Below, one piece after another: positions 31,468 through 39,908 of a stretch of DNA of 64,000 nucleotides. The position numbers were made by a program, and so were the translations under genes. Numbering within the stretch: the stretch's first letter is position 1; the number at the start of each line of letters is the position of its first letter. The notes under the pieces are model-generated. The model was given only the letters and a program-made list of their open reading frames with translations, made no database searches and was not told the DNA's origin. The stretch comes from Sphingobacterium sp. UGAL515B_05 (GTDB taxonomy: Bacteria; Bacteroidota; Bacteroidia; Sphingobacteriales; Sphingobacteriaceae): positions 4,154,001 to 4,218,000 of the forward strand of contig NZ_CP109907.1 of the NCBI RefSeq assembly GCF_033097525.1, read 5' to 3'.

Positions 31468-32058
31468 ATGAAAAGATTAGCTTTTATTTTTATTTGTTGG
31501 ATTAACTGTCTATATGGTCCTGTTCTAGGGCAGGAAAAGCCAGCGTCTACGTTAGATATCCGTATATTGGAGTCCATAGCCGAGACTCGGACAGCGCCAC
31601 AAACACAATCATTTAAAGTGCTTTCTGATATCAATAACTATGTTCAGATAGCCGTTCCGGTTGGTTTACTGGTTGCAGGTGCAGTCAACGATGATAAGGC
31701 AATGCGTCAGAATGCCTTGTATGTTGCTAGCAGTACGGCTGTAACAGCGCTCGTGAATGTTGGGTTAAAACATATTTTTAAGCGCAGCAGGCCATTTAAA
31801 AAATATCCTAATTTCATATCGGTTCGTACGGCCGGTGGTTATTCCTTTCCCTCTGGTCATACGTCATCTGCTTTTGCTACTGCTTCTGCTTTGTCTCGGG
31901 CTTACGGAAAGTGGTACGTCGTCGCGCCATCGCTTTTATGGGCGAGTAGCGTGGGGTATTCAAGGATGTATCTGGGCGTACATTTTCCCTCCGATGTGTT
32001 AGCAGGTGCTGTATTGGGAACAGGAGCGGCCTTTGCTTTAGATGGATTAAAGAAATAA
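31468..32058 (+). CDS. PAP2-family phosphatase, exported
   Basis: This 196-residue protein begins with a signal peptide (MKRLAFIFICWINCLYG, cleavage probably near VLGQ). The acid phosphatase motifs are KHIFKRSRP (C1), SFPSGHTSSAFA (C2, catalytic His) and YSRMYLGVHFPSDVLAG (C3). Such enzymes dephosphorylate lipid phosphates or undecaprenyl pyrophosphate on the periplasmic side. Here only weak hydrophobic helices are seen, so it may be a membrane-associated or soluble periplasmic phosphatase. The ATG at 31468 is preferred over the TTG one codon earlier. The substrate is unknown. Confidence 0.88.
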   Translation: MKRLAFIFICWINCLYGPVLGQEKPASTLDIRILESIAETRTAPQTQSFKVLSDINNYVQIAVPVGLLVAGAVNDDKAMRQNALYVASSTAVTALVNVGLKHIFKRSRPFKKYPNFISVRTAGGYSFPSGHTSSAFATASALSRAYGKWYVVAPSLLWASSVGYSRMYLGVHFPSDVLAGAVLGTGAAFALDGLKK

Positions 32059-32074
32059 TATAGCAATAGAAAAA

Positions 32075-33151
32075 ATGATGGAACAGGTTATTAAAATATT
32101 GGTTGTTGGATGTGGAAATATGGGCGCATCTCATGCGAAGGCATATCACGATTTAGATGGCTTTCAAATTGTGGGGCTAGTAGCTCGTGGGGAGAGCAAA
32201 AGTAAACTGAATGAACAATTGGGAGGTAACTATAAATTGTTTGAATCTTATGAGGATGCACTTCAGGAAACGAAACCGGATGCCGTTTGTATAGCGACCT
32301 ATCCGGATACTCACAAAGCGTATGCTATAAAAGCCTTTCAGGCCGGTGCTCATGTTTTTATTGAAAAGCCTTTAGCTGAAGATGTGATTTCCGCGCAGGA
32401 GGTCGTCGATGCAGCTGTGAAATATGATAAAAAATTGGTTGTTGGATATATTTTGAGATATCATCCCTCCTGGATCAAATTTATTGAAATAGCTAAAACG
32501 ATGGGAAAGCCACTTGTTATGCGTATGAACCTGAATCAACAGAGCCATGGGTATATGTGGGATGTGCATAAAAATCTAATGGCTAGTTTAAGTCCCATTG
32601 TTGACTGTGGAGTTCATTATATTGATGTCATGTGTCAAATGGTAGGTGCAAAACCACTGTATGTATCTGCAATCGGCGCGCGGTTAAGCGATGAGATTCC
32701 TGCATGGAACTACAACTACGGACAATTGCAGCTGCATTTTGAAGATGGGTCCGTAGGGTGGTATGAAGCCGGATGGGGACCAATGGTTAGTCAGAACGCT
32801 TTTTTTGTAAAGGATGTTTTTGGGCCTAAAGGTGCAGTTTCCATTGTCGCAAATAAAGCGAGCGACGAAGGTAAATCGGATTCGGTAGCATCCCATACAC
32901 AAACAGAAAGCCTTCGCGTACATTACGCCGATTTAGATTCGGCAAATGAATTTAAGAAGGTCGATGAGTGGGTCAACTTATCGGATGAGCCCGATCATCA
33001 GGAATTATGTAACCGGGAGCAGTTATTCTTTCAGCAGGCGATTGTAGATAATTTGGACCTCTCTGATTCGATGGAAGATGCTGTTAATAGTCTACGAATT
33101 GCTTTGGCATGTGACGAAGCGGTGAAAACTAAGCAGATGATAAAATTGTAG
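32075..33151 (+). CDS. Gfo/Idh/MocA-family oxidoreductase
   Basis: This 358-residue NAD(P)-dependent dehydrogenase has a Rossmann motif ILVVGCGNMGASHAKAY (residues 8-24), the family's EKP lysine in HVFIEKPLAED, and DCGVHYIDVM with the catalytic-region histidine. The C-terminal alpha/beta domain completes the fold. The substrate is probably a sugar or inositol derivative but cannot be told. It follows the PAP2 gene by 16 bp on the same strand, so the two may be co-transcribed without an obvious functional link. Confidence 0.88.
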   Translation: MMEQVIKILVVGCGNMGASHAKAYHDLDGFQIVGLVARGESKSKLNEQLGGNYKLFESYEDALQETKPDAVCIATYPDTHKAYAIKAFQAGAHVFIEKPLAEDVISAQEVVDAAVKYDKKLVVGYILRYHPSWIKFIEIAKTMGKPLVMRMNLNQQSHGYMWDVHKNLMASLSPIVDCGVHYIDVMCQMVGAKPLYVSAIGARLSDEIPAWNYNYGQLQLHFEDGSVGWYEAGWGPMVSQNAFFVKDVFGPKGAVSIVANKASDEGKSDSVASHTQTESLRVHYADLDSANEFKKVDEWVNLSDEPDHQELCNREQLFFQQAIVDNLDLSDSMEDAVNSLRIALACDEAVKTKQMIKL

Positions 33152-33285
33152 TTCATTTTGCTTAGTGGTCTTTTTTTGCTTTTTATGGAAATATGAAGAG
33201 AAAAAAGTAAATAAATAAAAAAATAGCGTAAAAGATAGGCTTTTTGGTCTGTCTTTTGTTATTTAGCTACATATTTATCATTCTT

Positions 33286-34533
33286 ATGAATAATTTACTC
33301 AACGTTGCACTTTTATTTGGATTATCAATTTCGACAACTTATGCACAAGATAAGCAATGGCAGATGGAGTTGGTGTTTAAAGGTGAAGTTTCCCCTGAAA
33401 AATTTGAAAATGAAGTTCCGGAATTTGCAAAAGAGTTTTATGAACCATTTTTGAAAGGAAAAATGGCTTATCGGAATGTGGAGATTTTGGCTGATGCCGA
33501 TTATTCTTCTACTGTGGTGAATCAAAAAGCACATGCTATTTTAAATCGAAAATTAGCAAAAACATATTCGTATTCGGTCGGTGATGATATTGTCACTGCC
33601 GAAGCATACAATCCATCCTATAAGATTGTAAGTACAAAGTTAGGGGAATCGGAAGGGCCTTATGTGCAGCTGCAAGATATGGGCGAGATCGAATCAATAG
33701 CAGGAATTACCTGTAAGAAGGCAAAGTTATTTATAAAAAACCATGCCGATTCTGCAGTTGCAACAGTATGGTATTCGGAAGCAGTGCCCACGTATTATCT
33801 GACGGCATTTTCATTTATCAATGATTTACCCGGAGCTGTGCTCAAATTGTCTTTAGGGGAGAACAATGACCTTGGTTTTGAAACAACAAAAGTGATCAAT
33901 GTCTCCGCTGTGGCAGATTTCGAGCTTCCTAAAAATGCAAAGGTGATTGATATCTCAGGGGGAGGGAATACGAGTGAAGGGGAAGATGTGAGTCTATTTG
34001 AAGACACTTTCCCATTGGATAAATCGCTTAAATGGACGATGGTCAAGGATAAAGATACCAATGATGAATATTATGGTATAAAAAACATGGCTGGAGAAGA
34101 GGTGTTGCCTTGCTCTCTTTTCTCTTTAGCTTATTTTAATGAGCAAACTGCAATTGTTTCAGATAAGGATAATTATTTCTGGTTGTTGGATAAGAAAGGA
34201 GGGAAGGTGAATAAAGAAGGGTTTGACTGGCTTACGCCTGCAAATCAAAAACTGGCCATTTTTCAGAAGGACGGTAATTTTGGATTGGTCACGCAGGAAG
34301 GGAAAGTTCTGCTTGACAAGAAAGAAAATATCAGTAAATTTTTAGACAATTATTTGATGTTTTCTGAAAATGGAAAAGTTGGATTGTTGGATGAAAATGG
34401 GAAGATTTTATTAAAGGCGAATTTACTGTTTCTAGATGCTGATAATGCCGGAAATGTGCTGGTCCGGGAGAAGGAGGGTGAAGAAACGAAAACGTTAGAT
34501 CTGGAAGCTTTTTTAAAGACTTATGTGAAGTGA
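33286..34533 (+). CDS. exported protein with GLPGLI-like N-domain and WG-like repeats
   Basis: This 415-residue protein starts with a signal peptide (MNNLLNVALLFGLSISTTYA, cleavage before QDK). The N-terminal half has KQWQMELVFKGEVSPEKF and IAGITCKKAKLFI, resembling Bacteroidota GLPGLI-type secreted proteins. The C-terminal half contains repeated GLV-x-EGKVLL and GLLDENGKILL units, like WG/KWG repeat proteins. The function is unknown. The ATG at 33286 is chosen over an upstream GTG/TTG frame because it gives a clean signal peptide. It is followed by a strong terminator. Confidence 0.72.
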   Translation: MNNLLNVALLFGLSISTTYAQDKQWQMELVFKGEVSPEKFENEVPEFAKEFYEPFLKGKMAYRNVEILADADYSSTVVNQKAHAILNRKLAKTYSYSVGDDIVTAEAYNPSYKIVSTKLGESEGPYVQLQDMGEIESIAGITCKKAKLFIKNHADSAVATVWYSEAVPTYYLTAFSFINDLPGAVLKLSLGENNDLGFETTKVINVSAVADFELPKNAKVIDISGGGNTSEGEDVSLFEDTFPLDKSLKWTMVKDKDTNDEYYGIKNMAGEEVLPCSLFSLAYFNEQTAIVSDKDNYFWLLDKKGGKVNKEGFDWLTPANQKLAIFQKDGNFGLVTQEGKVLLDKKENISKFLDNYLMFSENGKVGLLDENGKILLKANLLFLDADNAGNVLVREKEGEETKTLDLEAFLKTYVK

Positions 34534-34570
34534 TTTTAAATTACATGCATTAATATAAATTTATTATTTA

Positions 34571-34607
34571 TAAAAAAGGCCTTCGATACTATCGAAGGCC
34601 TTTTTTA
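34571..34607. terminator. bidirectional intrinsic terminator
   Basis: A 17-bp perfect stem (34571-34587 with 34591-34607) has a 3-nt loop and flanking A6/T6, between convergent genes. Confidence 0.92.
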
Positions 34608-34634
34608 TGTTTATTTAATCATGTATCTGCACGA

Positions 34635-35258
34635 TTAAGGAATGTTCAAGAACTTATGTGTTTGTAGTGAAATATCCCATTTAGGGTTTTCTTTTACATA
34701 GTCAATAATAGCAGGTGTCATCTCTTTAGATTTCGACCATTCAGGTTGAAGGTATAATCTACAGTTTGGTCCTACTAGTTGTGCATATTCTTCTCCCCAG
34801 GCGAAATCGCTTTTATTGAAAACGATAACTTTAAGTTCACCAGCAGCTTCTAACACATCTTTGCGTGGAGCTTTGAATTTTTTGGGAGATAAACATATCC
34901 AGTCCCACTCGCCACTCAAAGGATAGGCACCGGAGGTTTCAATAAACGTTTTAATACCCGCCTCATGAAGTCCTTTTGTTAGGTAATCCAAATTATAAAT
35001 AAGTGGCTCGCCACCTGTAATGACAACTGTTTTTGCCGGATATTTCTTTGCATTTTCGATAATCGAATCTGCGGTTGTAAGGGGGTGGATAGATGCATCC
35101 CAACTTTCCTTCACATCGCACCAGTGGCAGCCTACATCGCAACCACCCAATCGTATGAAATAAGCAGCAGTCCCGGTGTGGTAGCCTTCTCCCTGAATGG
35201 TGTAAAATTCTTCCATTAAGGGTAATAGTGTTCCGTCTTCTGGTACTTGATTTGACAT
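34635..35258 (-). CDS. queE: 7-carboxy-7-deazaguanine synthase
   Basis: This 207-residue radical-SAM enzyme makes the deazapurine ring for queuosine. It has EEFYTIQGEGYHTG, the modified cluster motif CDVGCHWCDVKESWD (cysteines for the 4Fe-4S cluster) and VVITGGEPLIYNLDYLT. The ATG at 35258 is used; the longer frame begins with a TTG upstream of the promoter-proximal region. It is divergent from thrS. Its promoter leaves a leader of only about 15 nt. It works in the same pathway as queA in this window. Confidence 0.92.
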   Translation of the reverse strand: MSNQVPEDGTLLPLMEEFYTIQGEGYHTGTAAYFIRLGGCDVGCHWCDVKESWDASIHPLTTADSIIENAKKYPAKTVVITGGEPLIYNLDYLTKGLHEAGIKTFIETSGAYPLSGEWDWICLSPKKFKAPRKDVLEAAGELKVIVFNKSDFAWGEEYAQLVGPNCRLYLQPEWSKSKEMTPAIIDYVKENPKWDISLQTHKFLNIP

Positions 35259-35276
35259 AGTTAAAATTTCAGTCTG

Positions 35277-35307
35277 CAAAGGTAGCAAATATTAATGAGA
35301 TGCTCAA
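35277..35307 (-). promoter_or_regulatory. queE promoter (TTG, 20 nt, TACCTTTG)
   Basis: TTG (35305-35307, minus strand) and TACCTTTG (35277-35284) have 20-nt spacing, upstream of the queE ATG. Confidence 0.7.
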
Positions 35308-35480
35308 TTTGTGTTGCGGCTTTTAAGTAGCTGTCCTGTCATTTTTTAGCGATCCTAATCACTGGTGTAAGCTGCCATACACCCATATTTTAAATTGTTT
35401 TTGAAAAAAGCACCTAGGTGATACTCTTTGCTTATCAAGTTGATGTTCCATTCTCTATTAACATCGTAAAAACACTCCTT

Positions 35481-35557
35481 TTACAGGGGGTTAACAGGGG
35501 GTTAACAAGGGTATACCCCTGTTATACCCCTGTTAACCCCCTGTTAACCCCCTGTAA
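35481..35557. repeat. long palindrome with 35-bp arms
   Basis: Arms 35481-35515 and 35523-35557 are reverse complements except for one base, with a 7-nt loop. Each arm holds two 11-bp units of the form TTAACAGGGGG plus a TATA end. It lies between divergent queE and thrS, so it is not an ordinary end-of-gene terminator. In RNA or single-stranded DNA it would form an extremely stable hairpin. Confidence 0.9.
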
Positions 35558-35848
35558 TTACCCTGTTATTATATAATCTGATTTCTATTAAATGTTAGGA
35601 TGCTCATCGGTACAATAGTGGGGGACTGTCAAACAATACGATCAGATTATCGATAAGCAATATGAGGATGTAAAGTGTGTGAAGCTGATGAATTTAGCGC
35701 ATTTAAACTATGGGTAAGAGGGGTGTAGGTTCGGCTTTCTATTTTTGGCGGGTCATAAATTATAAAAGCTGAAAACAGCTTTGTTAAATTGTGACGATAG
35801 AATGCGTTGAATAGCGCAAAAACCCTGTTATTTTATCAGAATTTTTAC
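35558..35848. other. intergenic DNA upstream of thrS
   Basis: About 290 bp of AT-rich sequence without a convincing gene. It contains a small hairpin (AAAGCTG/CAGCTTT near 35764-35782). ACCCTGTTATT at about 35560 recurs at about 35822, the second copy lying where the -33 region of the thrS promoter would be. Confidence 0.45.
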
Positions 35849-35856
35849 TAAATTTG
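35849..35856 (+). promoter_or_regulatory. -7 box (TAAATTTG) of the thrS operon
   Basis: It matches TAnnTTTG about 100 bp before the thrS ATG. The leader would be about 95 nt. Confidence 0.5.
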
Positions 35857-35955
35857 TGTCACAATTTATTTATTGAAAACGTAAGTGTAATAACATAATT
35901 GTACATGTTGTTTTATGTTTTCTATTTTTTAACAATTTAAAGATCATAGTTGTAA

Positions 35956-37881
35956 ATGATTAAAATTACACTACCGGATGGTTCCGTAAGAGAGTATCAA
36001 CAAGGGATCACTGCTGCAGGGATTGCGTTATCAATCTCAGAAGGGCTTGCAAGAAACGTCCTTGCTGCCGAAGTAAATGGTGAAGTGTGGGATTCTGCCC
36101 GTGCTATTGAAAATGACGCTACTGTCAAGTTATTGACCTGGAATGATACCAAAGGTAAATCTACTTTTTGGCATTCTTCAGCACACTTGTTGGCTGAGGC
36201 TTTGGAGGCATTGTATCCTGGGATTAAATTTGGTATTGGTCCCGCGATTGAAACCGGATTTTACTACGATGTTGATTTCGGTGATCGTGAATTCTCGTCT
36301 GATGACTTTAAAGCGATCGAAGACAAGATGCTGGAGCTGGCTAAACGGAAAGAAACATTTGAACGTAAAGCTGTTTCGAAATCGGATGCCTTGGCTTATT
36401 TCACAGAGAAAGGTGATGAGTATAAGCTAGATTTAATCAAAGACTTGGAAGATGGAAAGATTACTTTCTATACACAGGGGGAATTTACAGATTTATGTCG
36501 TGGTCCTCATATTCCAAATACTGGGTTTATCAAAGCGATTAAATTGACGAATGTTGCCGGTGCTTACTGGAGAGGTGATGAGTCTCGCAAACAGTTGACA
36601 CGTATTTACGGTGTTACTTTTCCGAAGGCATCTGAACTTACAGAATATTTGAAGTTTATTGAGGAAGCGAAAAAACGCGATCACCGTAAACTTGGAAAAG
36701 AACTTGAACTTTTTGCTTTTTCTGAAAAAGTTGGTGCAGGTTTGCCTCTTTGGTTGCCTAAAGGAGCTGCATTACGTCAAAAGCTGATAGACTTCTTACA
36801 GAAAGCACAGTTAAACTCAGGGTATGAGCCTGTTGTTACGCCGCATATCGGACACAAGCAGTTATATGTGACTTCTGGACACTATGAGAAATATGGCGCG
36901 GATTCATTTCAACCAATAAAAACTCCTATCGAAGGAGAAGAGTTTTTGTTAAAACCAATGAACTGTCCGCATCATTGTGAAATTTATAAAGTAAAACCAC
37001 GCTCGTATAAGGACCTACCGGTTCGATTTGCTGAGTTTGGTACTGTATATCGTTACGAGCAATCTGGTGAGCTTCACGGTTTAACAAGGGTGCGTGGGTT
37101 TACTCAGGATGATGCCCATTTATTTTGTCGTCCAGATCAGGTCAAAGACGAATTCAAAAAGGTAATCGATTTAGTACTTTATGTTTTTGGAGCCTTAGGC
37201 TTTAATGATTATACAGCGCAAGTGTCGTTACGTGATCCTGAGAATCGTACGAAGTATATTGGTACGGACGAAAACTGGGCTTTGGCTGAATCCGCAATTA
37301 TTGAAGCGGCGGAGGAAAAAGGCTTGCCGACAGTCGTAGAGTATGGTGAAGCGGCTTTCTATGGTCCAAAATTGGATTTTATGGTGAAGGATGCTTTAGG
37401 TCGTAAATGGCAGTTAGGTACTATACAGGTGGATTACAATTTGCCTGAGCGCTTTGAGTTGGAATATACAGGAAGTGATAACATGAAACATCGCCCTGTG
37501 ATGATTCACCGTGCACCCTTCGGATCTTTAGAACGTTTTGTGGCTGTATTGATTGAACATTGCGCTGGACAATTCCCATTATGGCTTGCTCCTGAGCAAT
37601 TTATCGTCTTGCCAGTGTCAGAAAAATATGAAGAATATGCTCAAAATGTTTTGAATTCGCTAAATAATTCCGATATTCGCGGACTGATAGACTTACGTGA
37701 CGAGAAAGTGGGCAGAAAAATCAGAGACGCCGAAGTGAAAAAGCTTCCTTATATGTTGATTGTAGGGGAAAAAGAGGTGGAAAATGGCACAGTTTCTGTA
37801 CGTAAACATGGCTCAGTAGAATTAGGAACTATGACTGCTGACGAATTTAGAGATATATTAATTAAGGAAATAACCGTTTAA
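35956..37881 (+). CDS. thrS: threonyl-tRNA synthetase
   Basis: This 641-residue class II synthetase has an N-terminal TGS domain (MIKITLPDGSVREYQQG), the editing domain with HSSAHLLAEALEALYP and GRDLCRGPH-like CRGPHIPNTG, and a catalytic domain. The catalytic domain has NCPHHCEIYK, motif 2 RYEQSGELHGLTRVRGFTQDDAH and motif 3 IHRAPFGSLERF. A C-terminal anticodon-binding domain with IVLPVSEKYEEYA follows. It is full length and heads the conserved thrS-infC-rpmI-rplT operon. The roughly 100-nt leader may regulate it, but no T-box is expected in this phylum. Confidence 0.97.
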   Translation: MIKITLPDGSVREYQQGITAAGIALSISEGLARNVLAAEVNGEVWDSARAIENDATVKLLTWNDTKGKSTFWHSSAHLLAEALEALYPGIKFGIGPAIETGFYYDVDFGDREFSSDDFKAIEDKMLELAKRKETFERKAVSKSDALAYFTEKGDEYKLDLIKDLEDGKITFYTQGEFTDLCRGPHIPNTGFIKAIKLTNVAGAYWRGDESRKQLTRIYGVTFPKASELTEYLKFIEEAKKRDHRKLGKELELFAFSEKVGAGLPLWLPKGAALRQKLIDFLQKAQLNSGYEPVVTPHIGHKQLYVTSGHYEKYGADSFQPIKTPIEGEEFLLKPMNCPHHCEIYKVKPRSYKDLPVRFAEFGTVYRYEQSGELHGLTRVRGFTQDDAHLFCRPDQVKDEFKKVIDLVLYVFGALGFNDYTAQVSLRDPENRTKYIGTDENWALAESAIIEAAEEKGLPTVVEYGEAAFYGPKLDFMVKDALGRKWQLGTIQVDYNLPERFELEYTGSDNMKHRPVMIHRAPFGSLERFVAVLIEHCAGQFPLWLAPEQFIVLPVSEKYEEYAQNVLNSLNNSDIRGLIDLRDEKVGRKIRDAEVKKLPYMLIVGEKEVENGTVSVRKHGSVELGTMTADEFRDILIKEITV

Positions 37882-37892
37882 TTTTTAAACAT

Positions 37893-38453
37893 TTGGCATT
37901 AAAAAGACCCGGTGGTCCAAGACCACCAATGAGAAAGAAAGAACCAGATCACCGCATTAATGAATTAATCAAGGTACCTGAGGTGCGCTTGGTAGGAGAT
38001 AATGTGGAGCAAGGAGTTTTCCCTACGCGCAAAGCGTTAGAGTTGGCTGATGAGTTGGAACTTGATTTAGTGGAGATTTCGCCAAATGCTGTACCGCCGG
38101 TTTGTAAGATTATCGACTACAGTAAGTTTGTTTACGAACAGAAGAAGAAACAAAAGGAAATCAAAGCTAATGCAAAACAGACTGTTATTAAAGAAATCCG
38201 TTTCGGACCTAACTCTGGTGAGCATGATTTTGAGTTCAAATTGAAGCATGCGATTAAGTTTCTTGAAAGTGGAGAGAAAGTTCGTGCTTATGTACACTTC
38301 AAAGGTCGTGCTATTGTACACAAGGATCAAGGTGAAATCTTGTTGTTACGCTTTGCTCAGGCTTTAGAGGATTACGGTAAAGTAGAGCTTTTACCGAAAT
38401 TAGAAGGTAAACGCATGTTTTTAACAGTAGCTCCAAAGGCTCCTAAAAAATAA
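37893..38453 (+). CDS. infC: translation initiation factor IF-3 (TTG start)
   Basis: This 186-residue IF-3 has the N domain EVRLVGDNVEQGVFPTRKAL, linker YEQKKKQKEIKANAKQ, and C domain IKEIRFGPNSGEHDFEFKL, GEKVRAYVHFKGR. The conserved N-terminus LKRPGG begins at a TTG, and the first in-frame ATG (37929) would remove conserved residues. A non-AUG start on infC recalls the E. coli AUU start, through which IF-3 represses its own translation. It lies 11 bp after thrS and belongs to the classical operon. Confidence 0.95.
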   Translation: MALKRPGGPRPPMRKKEPDHRINELIKVPEVRLVGDNVEQGVFPTRKALELADELELDLVEISPNAVPPVCKIIDYSKFVYEQKKKQKEIKANAKQTVIKEIRFGPNSGEHDFEFKLKHAIKFLESGEKVRAYVHFKGRAIVHKDQGEILLLRFAQALEDYGKVELLPKLEGKRMFLTVAPKAPKK

Positions 38454-38492
38454 TAAGAATTCTAACAGATTGATATAAAATTTATAAGTATT

Positions 38493-38693
38493 ATGCCAAA
38501 AGTTAAAACCAATTCCAGCGCAAAGAAACGTTTCAAATTGACTGGAACAGGTAAAATTGCAAGAAAAAACGCTTTCAAAAGCCACATCTTGACAAAAAAG
38601 AGCACAAAACGTAAACGTAACTTAACACAAACAAGTTATGTATCTGATGGCGATATGGGCAACGTAAAACGTATGCTTGCTATCGGTAAATAA
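38493..38693 (+). CDS. rpmI: 50S ribosomal protein L35
   Basis: This 66-residue basic protein starts MPKVKTNSSAKKRFKLTGTG and ends with GDMGNVKRML. Length and sequence are typical of bL35. Its position between infC and rplT is the conserved one. Confidence 0.97.
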   Translation: MPKVKTNSSAKKRFKLTGTGKIARKNAFKSHILTKKSTKRKRNLTQTSYVSDGDMGNVKRMLAIGK

Positions 38694-38791
38694 GTTTTAT
38701 TCGATTTTATTAATAATAATTTTTTAACCGGGTATAAGGTTGTAAGTTCATTGAAATACATGACACCTTCTACCAAACTAATTTTAAAAAT

Positions 38792-39136
38792 ATGCCACGT
38801 TCGGTTAACGCAGTAGCTTCTAGAAGAAGACGCAAAAAAATCCTAGGCCTTGCAAAAGGTTACTTTGGATCACGTAGCAAAGTTTATACTATTGCTAAAA
38901 ATACAGTAGAAAAAGGTTTACAATACGCTTACCGCGATCGTAAAACCAAAAAACGCGAGTTTAGAGCTTTATGGATTCAACGTATCAACGCTGGAGCTCG
39001 TCAACACGGAATTTCTTATTCCCAATTGATCGGTAAATTAAACGCTAAAAACATTGGTTTGAACCGTAAGGTTTTAGCTGACTTAGCTTTAAATAACCCA
39101 GAAGCTTTCAAAGCAGTTGTAGACGCAGTAAAATAG
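38792..39136 (+). CDS. rplT: 50S ribosomal protein L20
   Basis: This 114-residue protein has ARRRRKKIL-type SRRRRKKILGLAKGYFGSRS, ALWIQRINAGARQHGISYSQ and LADLALNNPEAF, all typical of bL20. In other bacteria it represses this operon by binding rpmI mRNA; whether it does so here is unknown. It is last in the operon. Confidence 0.97.
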   Translation: MPRSVNAVASRRRRKKILGLAKGYFGSRSKVYTIAKNTVEKGLQYAYRDRKTKKREFRALWIQRINAGARQHGISYSQLIGKLNAKNIGLNRKVLADLALNNPEAFKAVVDAVK

Positions 39137-39171
39137 AGTTTTTAATCCGCTGTCAATTTGTTAGAGATATT

Positions 39172-39194
39172 AAAGGAGCCTTTTAGGCTCCTTT
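39172..39194 (+). terminator. intrinsic terminator after rplT
   Basis: A 10-bp stem AAAGGAGCCT/AGGCTCCTTT with a 3-nt loop is followed by T7, 35 bp after the rplT stop. Confidence 0.9.
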
Positions 39195-39388
39195 TTTTGT
39201 TATGACGGTTACTGTATCTTTTTTGGGACGTTATGTGCCAGGTAAACCCAATTCAATGCTATGTTTCATTTTAGTTCTTACTCCCCAATTATACTCTTGA
39301 TGCAATTGACGCTGTATATTATAACTTATATCTCTTTTAGATTTGAAATTAGGTTTGATTTTTGTCGATCTGTAGAAAACATAACATT

Positions 39389-39838
39389 ATGAAACTAAGA
39401 ACAATTACAGTTGGATTTTCACTTCTTTTGATCGGAAGTTTGGTGATGGCGGCCAAAGAGCCAGTTTCCAAGGCTCTAACGAACGATGTGGTTAATCAGC
39501 AGGGAAAAGTTATCTCAATTGAAGGGGTGAACAATAATCGTACGATAGAGGCCAAAGGGGGGGAGATTGTACAAATAGAAGGTGCTGACAATAAAGTTGT
39601 GATCCGTGGCAATGTGAGTAAATTGATTATTGAGGGGAAAGGGAATACTGTAACAGGGAATGACATCACAACGGTGACGATAGAGGGGGCAGACAATATG
39701 GTTAATATTGGTTCAGTAGAGACTGTTCAAATTGATGGGGTCAAAAACCATGTCCACTATAAGTCTACGAAGAACAAATCTGGTCAGGTAAAAGTGTCTA
39801 CTGAAGGCGCGGATAATATGGTGATGAAAATGAAATAA
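39389..39838 (+). CDS. DUF3060-type exported repeat protein
   Basis: This 149-residue protein begins with a signal peptide (MKLRTITVGFSLLLIGSLVMA, cleavage before AKEP). The mature part carries five or six imperfect repeats of the form IEG-x-x-N-x-V (IEGVNNN, IEGADNKV, IEGKGNTV, IEGADNMV, IDGVKNHV, TEGADNMV) spaced about 20 residues. That is consistent with a small beta-helix like DUF3060 proteins. The function is unknown; it probably sits in the periplasm or outside the cell. The ATG at 39389 is chosen for the signal peptide. Confidence 0.75.
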   Translation: MKLRTITVGFSLLLIGSLVMAAKEPVSKALTNDVVNQQGKVISIEGVNNNRTIEAKGGEIVQIEGADNKVVIRGNVSKLIIEGKGNTVTGNDITTVTIEGADNMVNIGSVETVQIDGVKNHVHYKSTKNKSGQVKVSTEGADNMVMKMK

Positions 39839-39857
39839 TGTAAATCAGATTTCCATA

Positions 39858-39894
39858 AAAAAGGGTTGTGTATATTATTTACAGAACCCTTTTT
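39858..39894. terminator. intrinsic terminator
   Basis: AAAAAGGGTT (39858-39867) pairs with AACCCTTTTT (39885-39894). It lies between the convergent DUF3060 and transglutaminase-like genes. Confidence 0.75.
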
Positions 39895-39908
39895 CATGAA
39901 AATGGTAG

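Noticed and set aside
35481..35557. Palindrome with 11-bp repeated units as a CRISPR array
   Set aside because: Units are inverted within one hairpin, with no unique spacers of constant length and no cas genes.
35500..35955. T-box or amino-acid leader in front of thrS
   Set aside because: No T-box sequence, specifier loop or Thr-rich short ORF could be found; T-boxes are also not expected in Bacteroidota.
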